Assembly: GCF_003860405.1 (NCBI RefSeq)
Contig: NZ_CP034170.1
Coordinates: 124,001 to 188,000 of the forward strand
From: Nakamurella antarctica
Lineage (GTDB): Bacteria; Actinomycetota; Actinomycetes; Mycobacteriales; Nakamurellaceae
Direction: 5' to 3'
Length of the DNA stretch: 64,000 bases
Shown here: positions 9,136 to 17,771 of the stretch, piece after piece
Position numbering within the stretch: position 1 is the first letter of the stretch
Layout of the letters: every line of letters begins with the position of its first letter
Notes under the pieces: model-generated
Seen by the model: the letters and a program-made list of their open reading frames with translations, nothing else
The model's database searches: none
Told to the model about the DNA's origin: nothing
Position numbers and translations under genes: made by a program

Positions 9136-10518
9136 TCAGCTCTGAGCGTCCTCGCGCAGCTGGTCCGTCATGACGCGAAGCGACTTCGTGAGATCGGAAG
9201 GCTCTCGCAGCGACCGGCGAGCGTCACCGACCGCTCGCCGAGTGGCATCCCGCGCATCGCCGCGGTCGATGAGCGCAAGCGCAGGCGTGGTGGCGTCGGC
9301 GAGCGCGTCAGCCCAGTCCGCAGGTCGGACCTTCGTTCGCGAGACACGACGGAGCGCCCGAAATGCCGGAGCTACCTGCTCCACCAGCGCGACGGCGTCC
9401 ACGAATTCCGCTGCGGTTCGAGAGGTAGGCGCCAGCTCGAGCGCGCGGGAGAGGGCGGCGAGAGCATCCGCGAGGCGCCTGCGCAGCACCGCGCGCGACC
9501 GGACAGGAAATACGAGCCACGCGGAGGCAACAGCGAGCGCCGCACCGATCACGATTTCTTCCAGGCGCGGTAGCAAGATGAGCGTGGCCGAAGTCCCTGC
9601 ATACCCCTGTAGGAGTGCGAGCGCGAGCGTCACAAACAGCGCCCACCAGGCATAGCTGAGCGGGCGGAACCAGATTCCGAAAAAGACGGCTACCAGGATC
9701 AGCGCGACAGTGGCCGCGTCGTGTTTGCCCAGGTGGACGGCGAAGAGCAGCGCGATGGTTGTGCCCGCAGCAGCACCGCCGATGCGGAGCACGCTCTTGT
9801 ACGCAACATCTAGCCTGCCTCGGTTGCCGGTGCCAACGATGAAGGCGGTGAGAACTATCCATGCCCACCGCTCCGGGAAGAGGAGATATCCGAGCACGAA
9901 CGAGGCGATCAGCGCGGCAGCCATTTGCAGCGCCATCCGCGTGCTGGCGACGGGCCTGAGCGAACTCTGCTCAGGTGCTGATGCGGCGGGTACTTCGGGC
10001 TTCGCCTGCGGCGAAGGCGGCAGGATCCGCGTCCACCGCCCGATCTGATGAAACACCGTCACCCACACCAGCGCGAGCACAGCGATGATCAGCGGTATTA
10101 GGAGTTCCGGTACCGCAGTGGGACTGGGAGTCGGGACCCGCGGTGTCACCAGGATCGCGACAAACGGTAGGCCGATCAACGAGCCGACGCGGCTGGCGGT
10201 TGCCCCAAAACGCCGGACCCAAATCGAGACGAACATCCCGATGATGAAGGCAGCAGCGCCGAGCCATCGCGTGTGGGCGAGTAGGAAACTGACGCCAAAC
10301 GCGGCCAGACCGACCGGCGGCAGCACGAAGAATGACTCGAGGCGTCCCCGCAGGTCGCGGTCTAAGTGAGTGCGCGAAAGCGACATGCACAGCACCACAG
10401 CCAGTACAGCGGACCCAGGTTGCGGATCGATCGCGCTCGCGCAGAACAAAGTCGCGAGAGCGGCGAGCATCGTCACCACTGCTTCTGCGAGTGAACGGAC
10501 GATGCGCGCGCGGGTCAC
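9136..10518 (-). CDS. FUSC/aromatic-acid-exporter-like membrane protein
   Basis: About 460 residues in two similar halves. The first hydrophobic block (about 5-165) starts RSLAEAVVTMLAALATLFCA. The second (about 195-330) contains RMALQMAAALIASFVLGYLL, FPERWAWIVLTAFIVGTGNR and the conserved RIGGAAAGTTIALLFAVHLG. A cytoplasmic helical tail (about 340-460) follows. This matches FUSC-family inner-membrane proteins, relatives of the YccS and AaeB exporters, which move small aromatic acids or similar compounds outward. I start at the GTG at 10518, where the charged-then-hydrophobic profile begins; the longer upstream frame is Pro/Arg-rich and non-coding in character. Confidence 0.8.
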   Translation of the reverse strand: MTRARIVRSLAEAVVTMLAALATLFCASAIDPQPGSAVLAVVLCMSLSRTHLDRDLRGRLESFFVLPPVGLAAFGVSFLLAHTRWLGAAAFIIGMFVSIWVRRFGATASRVGSLIGLPFVAILVTPRVPTPSPTAVPELLIPLIIAVLALVWVTVFHQIGRWTRILPPSPQAKPEVPAASAPEQSSLRPVASTRMALQMAAALIASFVLGYLLFPERWAWIVLTAFIVGTGNRGRLDVAYKSVLRIGGAAAGTTIALLFAVHLGKHDAATVALILVAVFFGIWFRPLSYAWWALFVTLALALLQGYAGTSATLILLPRLEEIVIGAALAVASAWLVFPVRSRAVLRRRLADALAALSRALELAPTSRTAAEFVDAVALVEQVAPAFRALRRVSRTKVRPADWADALADATTPALALIDRGDARDATRRAVGDARRSLREPSDLTKSLRVMTDQLREDAQS

Positions 10519-10805
10519 GCGATCATTCTGCCCGCGCCGGCAGCGCAACGGCGGCGTGGGGGAGAGGGAGGGGAAACGGCGGTCCGTGTGGGAACAGCGA
10601 GCAGCAGGATCGGCCATCTCGTTTGCACGGCCCACTGGGTCAAGTGATGTCCGATGTGATGAGATATGTCCGATACTCAAGCGGTGATGCATTCCTGTGT
10701 GGTCTTAATAGCTGGCGCTGAGCTTGCAGCCCAGAGAGCTGTACGGGGTCCCCGGGGCGACCTCGGCATCGCAGATGTCCGGCTCGAAGAGAGAAGAATG
10801 CGGCG

Positions 10806-13709
10806 ATGACTGTTTTCCTACCGCGCGAGATGGAGCCCGGGAATGACGTCGTGGATTTCCTCGCGCTGGACGAAAGCGCCGACCTGACGACGTGCGACAG
10901 GGAGCCGATTCACCTGCCGGGAGCGATTCAGCCCCACGGTGTGCTGTTGGCCGTCAGCGAAGCTGACTTCACCGTCCGCCAGGCGAGCGCGAACACGATG
11001 ACGCACATCGGAATCGAAGCGCGCACCTTGATCGGGGAGCACTTGTCCCGGGCGCTTGGCGCTGAACCGGTCGAACGGCTGCGCGCAGCGCTGGCACACC
11101 CTCGCGCCGATGGAAGCGATCCGCTCGTGGTCCACATGCCATCCGGCGGCGCTTTCGAGGTGACCTGGCATCGGGTCCAACGGATCGTCATCGTTGAGCT
11201 AGAGCCTGCAGACCAAGCGGCTTCCGTAGCGATGTCGACGCTGTTCGAGGACGTGCGGCATGCGCTGGAAGCGTTGCAGAGCTCCCATGGTGTCCAGCAG
11301 TTGTGTGAATCCGCGGCGCGGGAGATCAAGCTCCTCACAGGCTACGACCGCGTCATGGTCTATCGCTTCCATTCCGACGAGCACGGCGAAGTGGTTGCCG
11401 AGGAGCGCGAGCCCGGCCTGGAGCCCTTCCTCGGTTTGCACTACCCCGCGTCCGATATCCCGCGTCAGGCGCGCAAGCTTTACCTCCTCAACCACTTGCG
11501 CGTCATTGTCGACGTCGACTATCAGCCGGTCCCGCTGCTCGGCCGCGCACAGGACGCCGATGCCGCGCCGCTGGATTTGAGCCTCGCCGGGTTGCGCAGC
11601 GTCTCGCCATTCCATCTGGCCTACCTGCGCAACATGGGCGTACGGGCCACACTGACCATCTCGCTGCTCCGCGGCACCCGGTTGTGGGGGATGATCGCCT
11701 GCCACCACCATCAACCCAAGCGGATTGGTGCGCAGCAACGCGCCGCAGGTCGGTTGCTGGGGAAGATGTTCTCGCTACTCGCCGTGGCCGAGGAGAGCCA
11801 CGAACGGGATCGTGAGCAAATGCGCCTCACGCAGCTTCAGTCCCGGCTGGTAACCCACATGTCCGGCAGCGACAGCCTGGCTGATGCGCTCATCGACGGA
11901 GCGGTCTGCCCGCTGGACCTGACCGCGGCAGACGGCTTAGTCGCCCGGATAGACGGACGAACTGTCACTCTGGGCGCCGTACCGCCGGCCGAATCAGTCG
12001 ACGTGCTGCTGGCTCGCCTCCGCTCGCGCGATGATGACGCGGACTACTTCGTCAGCGACGCCCTGCACGGGGAGATTCCGGATTTGGCGCCCTACCCAGA
12101 GCTCGCCGCAGGCGTGCTGGCAGTGCCACTATCTGCGGGCTACCAAGACTTCGTCATGTGGTTTCGCGGTGAACTGAGACACACCACGACCTGGGGTGGA
12201 AACCCGGACAAGCCGATGGTCGGCGATCCCACCGCGGCGCCCGACCAGGCCGGGTTAGCGCGACTCGGCCCTCGTGAGTCGTTCGCTGCTTGGACGCAGG
12301 AGGTTCGCGGCCGCTGCGGCCCCTGGCGCAAAGCGGAGATAGCAACGGCGCGAACTTTTGGGCGGGCAGTCCCAGAGTTATTGCTGGCCAGCGCCCGCGA
12401 CCGGCTCGCGCACTTTGCGCTGCACGACGAGCTGACCGGCCTGCCCAACCGTGCCCTGTTGACCAACCGCCTGGAGCAGGCCCTCGCTCGGCCGCGTGAA
12501 CAGGGTGAACAGGTCGCGCTGCTATTCGTCGACCTCGACCACTTTAAGCTGGTGAACGACTCGCTCGGGCACGCCACCGGCGACTCCCTCCTGCGCCAAG
12601 CTGCGCAGAGGCTGGGCGCAGCCACCCGTGGCACGGACACTGTCGCCCGCATCGGGGGTGACGAGTTCGTCGTGCTCTGCGAGAGCATCAGCGGCCCCTT
12701 GGCCGAGCAGCTTGCCGAACGCGTAGTTCTCGCTTTCCGCGTTCCGTTTTCGCTCGCTGGCACCGAAGCACTGATCACCGCAAGTGTGGGGGTCGCCGTT
12801 GCTGATTCGGATACAACGCCGGCTGAATTACTGCGAGACGCCGACACGGCGATGTACCGCGCGAAAAATGCTGGCCGCAATGCTGCCGCCGCCTTCACAC
12901 CCGAGCTACGCGCCATCAACCTGCGACGTGTGGAGATCGAGACCCGACTGCGGCCAGCGCTGGAACGCGGTGAGCTGGAATTACACTTCCAGCCTATTCA
13001 CACGATCGCGGGGGAGCTCTGCGGATTCGAAGCACTGTCCCGGTGGCCACTTGCCGGACGCGGTCTGGTCCCCCCCTCTGAGTTCATCCCGGTCGCTGAG
13101 GCTACGGGGCTCCTGAGTACCCTCACCGACTGGGCGCTGGACACCGGGCTCGCCGCGCTTGCTCGTTGGCGGGCGCTCCGCCCGGACCTCGATCTCACTC
13201 TCTCCGTCAACATCGCGCCCACTCGGGGCACCACTACCTACCTGCAACAAGCGATCGCCTCAGCGCTCGCCCGGCACCACATCCCCGCCCACGCACTGTG
13301 TTTGGAAATTACGGAGAGTGCCCTGATTGTCGACGATGCCCCCGCCCGGCATTTCTTCATGGCACTGCGCGATCTCGGAGTCCGACTTTCGATCGATGAT
13401 TTTGGCACCGGCTATTCATCCTTCGCCTACCTCACCCAGCTGCCCGTCGATGAAGTCAAGATCGATCAGACATTCATCAGTGCGCTTGCCGACCGCACCG
13501 CGTCCGCCACCGTGGTGGCTTCCATTGTGGGTTTAGCTCACCAGCTCGGGCTGCAAGCGCTCGCCGAGGGCGTCGAGACCGCCGAGCAGCTCGCGGCAGT
13601 CCGCCGCTTGGGCTGCGACCTGGTGCAGGGCTATCTGTTGGGACGCCCGATGCCAGCCCAGGAAGTAGATCGCCTGATCGGCCGCGAGGCTTTCGCCGAC
13701 GCGGACTGA
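10806..13709 (+). CDS. Bacteriophytochrome with GGDEF and EAL output domains
   Basis: 967 residues. PAS-2 domain (about 15-120) with the biliverdin-binding Cys in LTTCDREPIHLPGAIQPHG. GAF domain (about 140-310) with HYPASDIP and GMIACHHHQP. PHY domain (about 330-520) with the tongue motifs PRESFAAW and GPWRKAE. GGDEF domain (about 540-700) with intact GGDEF and an RGTD inhibitory site five residues before it. EAL domain (about 715-960) with FEALSRW, LEITE, DDFGTGYSS, KID and AEGVET. The light-sensing core is complete and both cyclic-di-GMP enzymes keep their catalytic residues, so red/far-red light probably shifts synthesis against hydrolysis of cyclic di-GMP. No heme oxygenase gene lies nearby to supply biliverdin. 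GAGAGAAG precedes the ATG. Confidence 0.95.
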   Translation: MTVFLPREMEPGNDVVDFLALDESADLTTCDREPIHLPGAIQPHGVLLAVSEADFTVRQASANTMTHIGIEARTLIGEHLSRALGAEPVERLRAALAHPRADGSDPLVVHMPSGGAFEVTWHRVQRIVIVELEPADQAASVAMSTLFEDVRHALEALQSSHGVQQLCESAAREIKLLTGYDRVMVYRFHSDEHGEVVAEEREPGLEPFLGLHYPASDIPRQARKLYLLNHLRVIVDVDYQPVPLLGRAQDADAAPLDLSLAGLRSVSPFHLAYLRNMGVRATLTISLLRGTRLWGMIACHHHQPKRIGAQQRAAGRLLGKMFSLLAVAEESHERDREQMRLTQLQSRLVTHMSGSDSLADALIDGAVCPLDLTAADGLVARIDGRTVTLGAVPPAESVDVLLARLRSRDDDADYFVSDALHGEIPDLAPYPELAAGVLAVPLSAGYQDFVMWFRGELRHTTTWGGNPDKPMVGDPTAAPDQAGLARLGPRESFAAWTQEVRGRCGPWRKAEIATARTFGRAVPELLLASARDRLAHFALHDELTGLPNRALLTNRLEQALARPREQGEQVALLFVDLDHFKLVNDSLGHATGDSLLRQAAQRLGAATRGTDTVARIGGDEFVVLCESISGPLAEQLAERVVLAFRVPFSLAGTEALITASVGVAVADSDTTPAELLRDADTAMYRAKNAGRNAAAAFTPELRAINLRRVEIETRLRPALERGELELHFQPIHTIAGELCGFEALSRWPLAGRGLVPPSEFIPVAEATGLLSTLTDWALDTGLAALARWRALRPDLDLTLSVNIAPTRGTTTYLQQAIASALARHHIPAHALCLEITESALIVDDAPARHFFMALRDLGVRLSIDDFGTGYSSFAYLTQLPVDEVKIDQTFISALADRTASATVVASIVGLAHQLGLQALAEGVETAEQLAAVRRLGCDLVQGYLLGRPMPAQEVDRLIGREAFADAD

Positions 13710-13842
13710 GATCGTTTCGTTCTTGCCTCAGCCCTCGAGCAGGCCGAATTGTTCCGCCCGCTCTAGTCCCGGGGGCAGTGGTGCGGGGCCGAGTAGATCC
13801 GAAAAGGTCGTGGGAGCAGCCGATTTACTGACAGCCGGATCG

Positions 13843-13857
13843 TATATTCCTGGTATG
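13843..13857 (+). promoter_or_regulatory. -10 element for a probably leaderless mRNA
   Basis: TATATT at 13843-13848 is followed by six bases and then the ATG of the monooxygenase gene at 13855. No Shine-Dalgarno sequence is present. This spacing would place the transcription start at or next to the start codon, a common arrangement in Actinobacteria. Confidence 0.5.
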
Positions 13858-14166
13858 TACGTTTCAATGTCGCGACTTCGCGTTGATGCCGACCGTTCCA
13901 ACGAGTTGGTTGCTGCTTTCGCCGACCGCATGACCCTGGTGGACTCGCATGAGGGTTTCATCGACTTGCAGGTATGGCGATCAGACAGCGACCACACCGA
14001 AGTCATCATGGTCAGCCGATGGCGCGACCGGGAGACCTTTAAGGCCTACATGCGAAGTAGCGACCATCGCGCTTCGCACGACAGGTTAGATCCGTCGCTG
14101 CGGTCGGCCATCAAGATGGAGAAATTGGAGCACCTGCACAGCACCTATGACGTGGTTTCTGACTGA
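13855..14166 (+). CDS. ABM-fold (heme-degrading-like) monooxygenase
   Basis: 103 residues with the antibiotic-biosynthesis-monooxygenase fold: strand YVSMSRLRVD, helix SNELVAAFADR, GFIDLQVWRS, the strand EVIMVSRWRDRETFKAYMRS and SDHRASH. The Trp and His typical of IsdG/MhuD-like heme oxygenases are present, but the usual Asn is not obvious, so heme degradation is not certain. If it does cleave heme it could supply a bilin to the phytochrome just upstream; this is inference. The gene is read in the same direction, about 145 bases after the phytochrome gene, from its own apparent leaderless promoter. Confidence 0.75.
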   Translation: MYVSMSRLRVDADRSNELVAAFADRMTLVDSHEGFIDLQVWRSDSDHTEVIMVSRWRDRETFKAYMRSSDHRASHDRLDPSLRSAIKMEKLEHLHSTYDVVSD

Positions 14167-14211
14167 CGGCGCGGGACCGATCAGCCCGGGACTGCCATCG
14201 CGGCGTCTGAA

Positions 14212-14500
14212 TCAGCGGGGGAGCTGGTTTCGGCGGCGCCGTTTCTGCTCGTACATTGCGGCGTCGGCGTCGCGCCATGCTCCGGGGAATCCGGAGATAA
14301 TGGTGAAGGGGGCGTGCCCGATGGATCCGGGTGTGCCAGCCTGGGACAGATGCTGGGACAACCGATCGACGAGATGCTCGGCCTGCGCGGAGGCGACCTG
14401 AACGGCCGATGCGCCACCGAACCCCGAATGGGTTTCTGAGAGGTGTTCGCGACAGTGAATATCTCGGATGGTAGCTCGGCAGCGACCACAATGAGCCTGA
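14212..14500 (-). pseudogene. GGDEF-domain C-terminal remnant
   Basis: The minus strand reads REHLSETHSGFGGASAVQVA, then SAQAEHLVDRLSQHLSQA, PGSIGHAPFTIISGFPGAW and RDADAAMYEQKRRRRN, followed by a TGA at 14212-14214. The last motif is the signature end of a diguanylate cyclase domain (DADxAMYxxKxxGRN). There is no start codon, no GGDEF motif and no N-terminal domain. It is the tail of a lost diguanylate cyclase gene, located between the monooxygenase and exchanger genes. Confidence 0.65.
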
Positions 14501-14555
14501 ACTCAGACAGGGAGGCCCACTCCCCCCCACCAGAAACCGGTTGTACTATCAGCCG

Positions 14556-15629
14556 GTGAATTTGCTCCCCAGCCTGCCGTTCTGGGCGGATCTGTTGATC
14601 TTCATCGCGAGCGCTGCCGTCATCTGGGTAGCGGGGAGCTCGCTGGCCAACTACACGGACATCTTGTCCGATCGGTTGCATCTGGGACAGGCCCTGGGCG
14701 GACTGATACTGCTTGCAGTTGCCACGAATCTTCCAGAAATAGCGATCACTTATAGCGCGGCGTCCAGCGGCCACCTGGACGTTGCAGTCAGCAACATCCT
14801 GGGCGGCATCGCCATCCAGACGGTCGTCCTCGTGGCTCTGGACGCCTTCGGTGTGCGAGAAAGACGCCCGCTGACCTACCAAGCCGCGAGCTTGGTGCTG
14901 GTGATCGAGGGCGCTGTTGTCCTCGCCGTTCTGGTTGTAGTAGTGATGGGTACTCAATTGCCTGAAAACCTGGTCTTCGCCCGGCTCAGCCCGGATGTCG
15001 TCCTTATCGCCGTGGTGTGGGTGGCCGGGTTGCTCCTGACGCAGCGGGCGGCCAAAAAGCTGCCGTGGACAGACAGCGGGGAAGCCCCCGACTCCCAACC
15101 GAAACCGCGCGGCCACTCCCAGAAGACCCGCGCTGTCGAAGCCACCCGCCGCGGCGTGAGCACTGCCCGCGCGGTATTGATCTTCTCTGCGGCCGCCGCC
15201 GCGACACTGGTGGCCGGCGCACTGGCCGAAGAGAGCGGGACCGCCGCCGCAGACCACATCGGTCTGTCCGGAGTGTTGTTCGGGGCGACGGTCCTGGCCG
15301 CAGCAACGTCTCTGCCGGAGCTGTCGTCGGGCCTGACCTCGGTCAAGCAGGGCGATTACAAGCTGGCATTCGGCGACATCTTCGGTGGCAACGCGTTTCT
15401 GCCGGTCCTCTTCCTGCTCGCCGCAGTGGTATCGGGCCAGGCGGTCCTACCGAACGCCCACGCCTCCGACATCTATCTCACTGGCCTGGGCGGCCTGTTG
15501 ACAATCGTCTATATGGCCGGTTTGTTGTTCCGACCCGCCAAGCAGCACGCCCGCCTGGGTATCGACAGCATCGCGGTGCTCGTCTTGTACGTCATCGGAG
15601 TTGTCGGCCTGGTAGCTCTGCCGCAGTAG
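14556..15629 (+). CDS. Sodium/calcium-exchanger-family membrane protein
   Basis: About 357 residues with two homologous halves, each carrying the alpha-repeat of the CaCA superfamily: LGGLILLAVATNLPEIAIT with VSNILGGIAIQT (about 45-95), and LFGATVLAAATSLPELSSG with FGDIFGGNAF (about 240-285). A hydrophilic basic loop (about 170-205) separates the halves. The family exchanges calcium or other cations for sodium or protons across the membrane. The GTG at 14556 is a reasonable start just before the first membrane segment; a TTG five codons earlier is possible. No ribosome binding site is strong, so the exact start is uncertain. Confidence 0.8.
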   Translation: MNLLPSLPFWADLLIFIASAAVIWVAGSSLANYTDILSDRLHLGQALGGLILLAVATNLPEIAITYSAASSGHLDVAVSNILGGIAIQTVVLVALDAFGVRERRPLTYQAASLVLVIEGAVVLAVLVVVVMGTQLPENLVFARLSPDVVLIAVVWVAGLLLTQRAAKKLPWTDSGEAPDSQPKPRGHSQKTRAVEATRRGVSTARAVLIFSAAAAATLVAGALAEESGTAAADHIGLSGVLFGATVLAAATSLPELSSGLTSVKQGDYKLAFGDIFGGNAFLPVLFLLAAVVSGQAVLPNAHASDIYLTGLGGLLTIVYMAGLLFRPAKQHARLGIDSIAVLVLYVIGVVGLVALPQ

Positions 15630-15950
15630 TCCACCTGTCGGACCTTGAGGATTGTGAAGCAGCCTGGCCACTAGCGATATTTACCGATCCAGGCCCGACC
15701 GGATTGCCCACGACCGGATTGCCCACGACCGTTGCGCCGCCCGTGGACAGCGGTCGGCCCTGCTCCGAATTCGTCGGCCAAGTCGTGAAGTTGAGATGCA
15801 CAAAGCCTCAATGAGGATTAGAAGGAACGAATTCTCGCGCAATAGTCGATGGGATTTTCCTCACCCCGGTGTAGCGGTCACCCTGAATTGTTGTATATTC
15901 CTTGCGATATCTAGAAATGAGCCGTTGAAGGCTTCATAAGGTTTTTATCT
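15630..15950. other. Intergenic stretch without a gene
   Basis: No coding frame is convincing. It carries two copies of the 15-base unit CCGGATTGCCCACGA (15699-15728). From about 15830 the base composition turns clearly AT-richer, which marks the left edge of the island that extends to about 18.4 kb. Confidence 0.5.
15699..15728. repeat. 15-bp tandem duplication
   Basis: Two perfect adjacent copies of CCGGATTGCCCACGA lie in non-coding DNA after the exchanger gene. Confidence 0.8.
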
Positions 15951-15963
15951 GGGGGGGGGGGGG
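15951..15963. repeat. G13 homopolymer upstream of a start codon
   Basis: Thirteen consecutive G residues end seven bases before the ATG of the decayed gene at 15970. Tracts of this length change length readily during replication. Its position overlaps where a ribosome binding site would be, so length changes could alter expression. It is also a place where sequencing length may be wrong. Confidence 0.85.
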
Positions 15964-15969
15964 TGTGGA

Positions 15970-16240
15970 ATGCAGAGTTTTATCATCTTTGTCCTAATTG
16001 CGTCGATTGTTGCATTTATCCTGTTCAAGGGTGGGGAAACGCTGCGTTTCGAAACTCGTGCGAGCGCACGACAAATATTGATGCAGGCTAATTCCGAGGT
16101 GGGAACCAAGAAGAGGTGGACAATAGTGGCTCATCTCGTCAGTGCTAGTCAGAGCTAGCGGCGCTTTTCGGTTGGCACCACTGGGGATTTTTATTGGTTG
16201 ATTGGTTCTCATTCTCGCCGTCGGCCTGGCTAAGATCTGA
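15970..16240 (+). pseudogene. Small membrane protein gene broken by a 10-bp duplication
   Basis: The frame starts with a membrane segment (SFIIFVLIASIVAFILF) and runs through KKRWTIVAHLV, then stops at 16158. The cause is visible: GTCAGTGCTA and GTCAGAGCTA are adjacent near-copies (16138-16157). Removing one restores the frame into RASGAFRLAPLGIFIG, then a TGA where a Trp codon would fit, then LVLILAVGLAKI and a stop at 16238-16240. The restored protein would have two membrane segments in about 85 residues. It carries both a frameshift and a nonsense mutation. Confidence 0.6.
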
Positions 16241-16427
16241 GGATCATAAGTTGCTGTGAGTGATGAGAGAGAAGGGGCGGTTCCTCTAGTGCAGAGAAAC
16301 ACCCGCCTAGAGTGTCTCAAAATCTCGGCAGGCATGTGGACGAATGTACGGCGCAACAATTCGAAGTGGTAGCCTCGCCCCTGGCGTGGCTTTGAAGGTC
16401 TCACTCCCATACCCTGAAAGGCTGAAC

Positions 16428-17204
16428 ATGGCTCGTTTGAATGCTGCCCCCGGAGAAAACAATGTGGTTACAGAAAGGTTCAGTCCTTCTCTGCTCTTAT
16501 TTTGGCTTCGCACGGAGGTGAGTGTGTCAAGTATGCGCATTGTCGGTAGCTCACCGAACACGGTACTTGGACTAATTCCATTGGGGTCCGACGACTTTCA
16601 AGTGCCTCTAAATAACGTGGCTAATGTTGGCGTCAACTCGCGATGGAGTATTTTTCGAGCACTGTTTGGAATTATTTTCATGGTAGCAGGACTGCAGATC
16701 GGCGATGCGGGATTAATCCTTGCTCTCTTAGGCTTGAGTATGCTGCTAAATTCGGCAAGCGCTGCTTTGACTATTGATAATAATGGTGGTGGTAGGTCGA
16801 CTGTCACAGTTTCGTTTCTGGAAAAGAAAAAGTTAGAGAAGTTTCGCGAAACGGTCAATCAGCGACTATTCAACGACCACCAGCTGGGGCGTCACGAGGA
16901 CGTCATGAAAATTCAGCACAGTCAGCTCATGATGCAAACCATGCAACTCGAGGCTCAACTGCGTGCTGCTCCGCAGTCGGGGAGCTATGTCCCGGCAGGT
17001 TTGAGCCATCAGTCGCCTCAAGCTAATCCGAGTAACCAAGTGTTCCAAGGAGCCGACGCAGAAACCTCACCGCCCGTTCCATCTGCGCAGTCGGGAATGT
17101 GGGCCAAAGACCCCGCCGAACGATACGAAATGCGTTATTTTGATGGTTCGAAGTGGACTCATCACGTATCGACCAATGGCAGTACTAGTATCGACCCACT
17201 ATAG
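16428..17204 (+). CDS. Membrane protein with C-terminal DUF2510 domain
   Basis: 258 residues. An N-terminal beta-rich part (about 1-85, PH-like in pattern) is followed by two membrane segments (ALFGIIFMVAGLQIG and LILALLGLSMLLNSA), a charged helix (EKKKLEKFRETVNQRLF), a Gln/Pro/Ser-rich linker and a DUF2510 module at the C-terminus (WAKDPAERYEMRYFDGSKW). DUF2510 is a short Trp- and Gly-rich module common at the ends of actinobacterial membrane proteins. GAAAGG is correctly placed before the ATG at 16428. Base composition is lower in GC than flanking genes, consistent with acquired DNA. Confidence 0.7.
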   Translation: MARLNAAPGENNVVTERFSPSLLLFWLRTEVSVSSMRIVGSSPNTVLGLIPLGSDDFQVPLNNVANVGVNSRWSIFRALFGIIFMVAGLQIGDAGLILALLGLSMLLNSASAALTIDNNGGGRSTVTVSFLEKKKLEKFRETVNQRLFNDHQLGRHEDVMKIQHSQLMMQTMQLEAQLRAAPQSGSYVPAGLSHQSPQANPSNQVFQGADAETSPPVPSAQSGMWAKDPAERYEMRYFDGSKWTHHVSTNGSTSIDPL

Positions 17205-17701
17205 CCCCCGGTGGTGCTCAGGTCAGGAATGCCACGGGTTATTCGGAGGCAACGGAACACCACATGGCAGTGAAGCGGACAACTCATCCACCGTTTTGTT
17301 GGAGAACGTGGAGCCTCCGGACTTCATAAACTTTGGCAATCCTGGTCAATGGTTCTGTGGCCGATCACACCGCGTTCGGGGAAACGATCGCGGTGTGATC
17401 GGCTACGGTGACGGTTCGACTCAGGAATGTGGCGGTGCGCGCTCTGCGGCGGATGGCTCCGTACGTTATTTGCGGTATCCATGGGGAGTCGACGGTGGAA
17501 AACTTGAATACATCCCACATTATCTTTTTGGACGGCAGAGGTGATGAGGGTATCGAAAAGGGCGCGAGATCCGCCAAGCCAACCTGGGCGGCTGTCTATC
17601 CAGGCTCCGGCATGCACCGGTATTAGTCGAACGGGCGGTGCCATGGCTGTATTAGGTAGGTGTCGCGCGGAGGGTCGATAAGTGGCGTAAGAAAAAGGAT
17701 A
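17205..17701. other. Non-coding stretch between DUF2510 gene and tRNA
   Basis: No frame of quality is present on either strand. The stretch contains the 15-bp hairpin listed separately at 17360-17403. The word TCAGGAATG occurs at about 17223 and again at about 17423. The rest shows nothing I recognise. Confidence 0.45.
17360..17403. repeat. 15-bp perfect inverted repeat (hairpin)
   Basis: GCCGATCACACCGCG (17360-17374) and CGCGGTGTGATCGGC (17389-17403) are exact reverse complements around a 14-base loop. Pairing can extend by three more base pairs after one mismatch. No T-run follows on either side, so it is not a typical intrinsic terminator. It may be a transposon-end relic or a folded element within the island. 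Confidence 0.7.
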
Positions 17702-17771
17702 GCGGGTGACGAGAATCAAACTCGCGCTATCAGCTTGGGAAGCTGAAGTTCTGCCACTGAAATACACCCGC
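17702..17771 (-). tRNA. tRNA-Gly, anticodon CCC, atypical
   Basis: The minus strand folds as a tRNA: acceptor GCGGGTG pairs with CACCCGC, anticodon stem TCAGC/GCTGA encloses loop TTCCCAA (anticodon CCC), and T stem GCGAG/CTCGT encloses TTTGATT. Two departures from the norm: base 10 is T rather than G, so the first D-stem pair is lost, and the invariant C of the T loop (position 56) is T. No CCA is encoded. The gene lies in an AT-richer, decayed island beside an ISL3 remnant, so it may be a foreign or degenerating copy rather than the housekeeping gene. Confidence 0.85.

Noticed and set aside
8836-9173. Overlapping frames in both directions before the exporter gene end
   Set aside because: Arg/Pro/Cys-rich translations with no motif or ribosome binding site.
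10647-10674. Direct repeat ATGTCCGAT before the phytochrome gene
   Set aside because: Two 9-base copies 19 bases apart could be a binding site but are short enough to arise by chance; no regulator is linked.
13728-13815. C-terminal gene fragment on the minus strand (SDLLGPAPLPPGLERAEQFG then LLEG and a stop)
   Set aside because: It reads like a natural protein end, but it is only about 26 residues with no start or wider homology, so I could not support it as a feature.
14181-15257. 358-codon frame on the minus strand
   Set aside because: It is antisense to the exchanger gene over most of its length and its composition is unnatural. The only real remnant in the area is the GGDEF tail in another frame.
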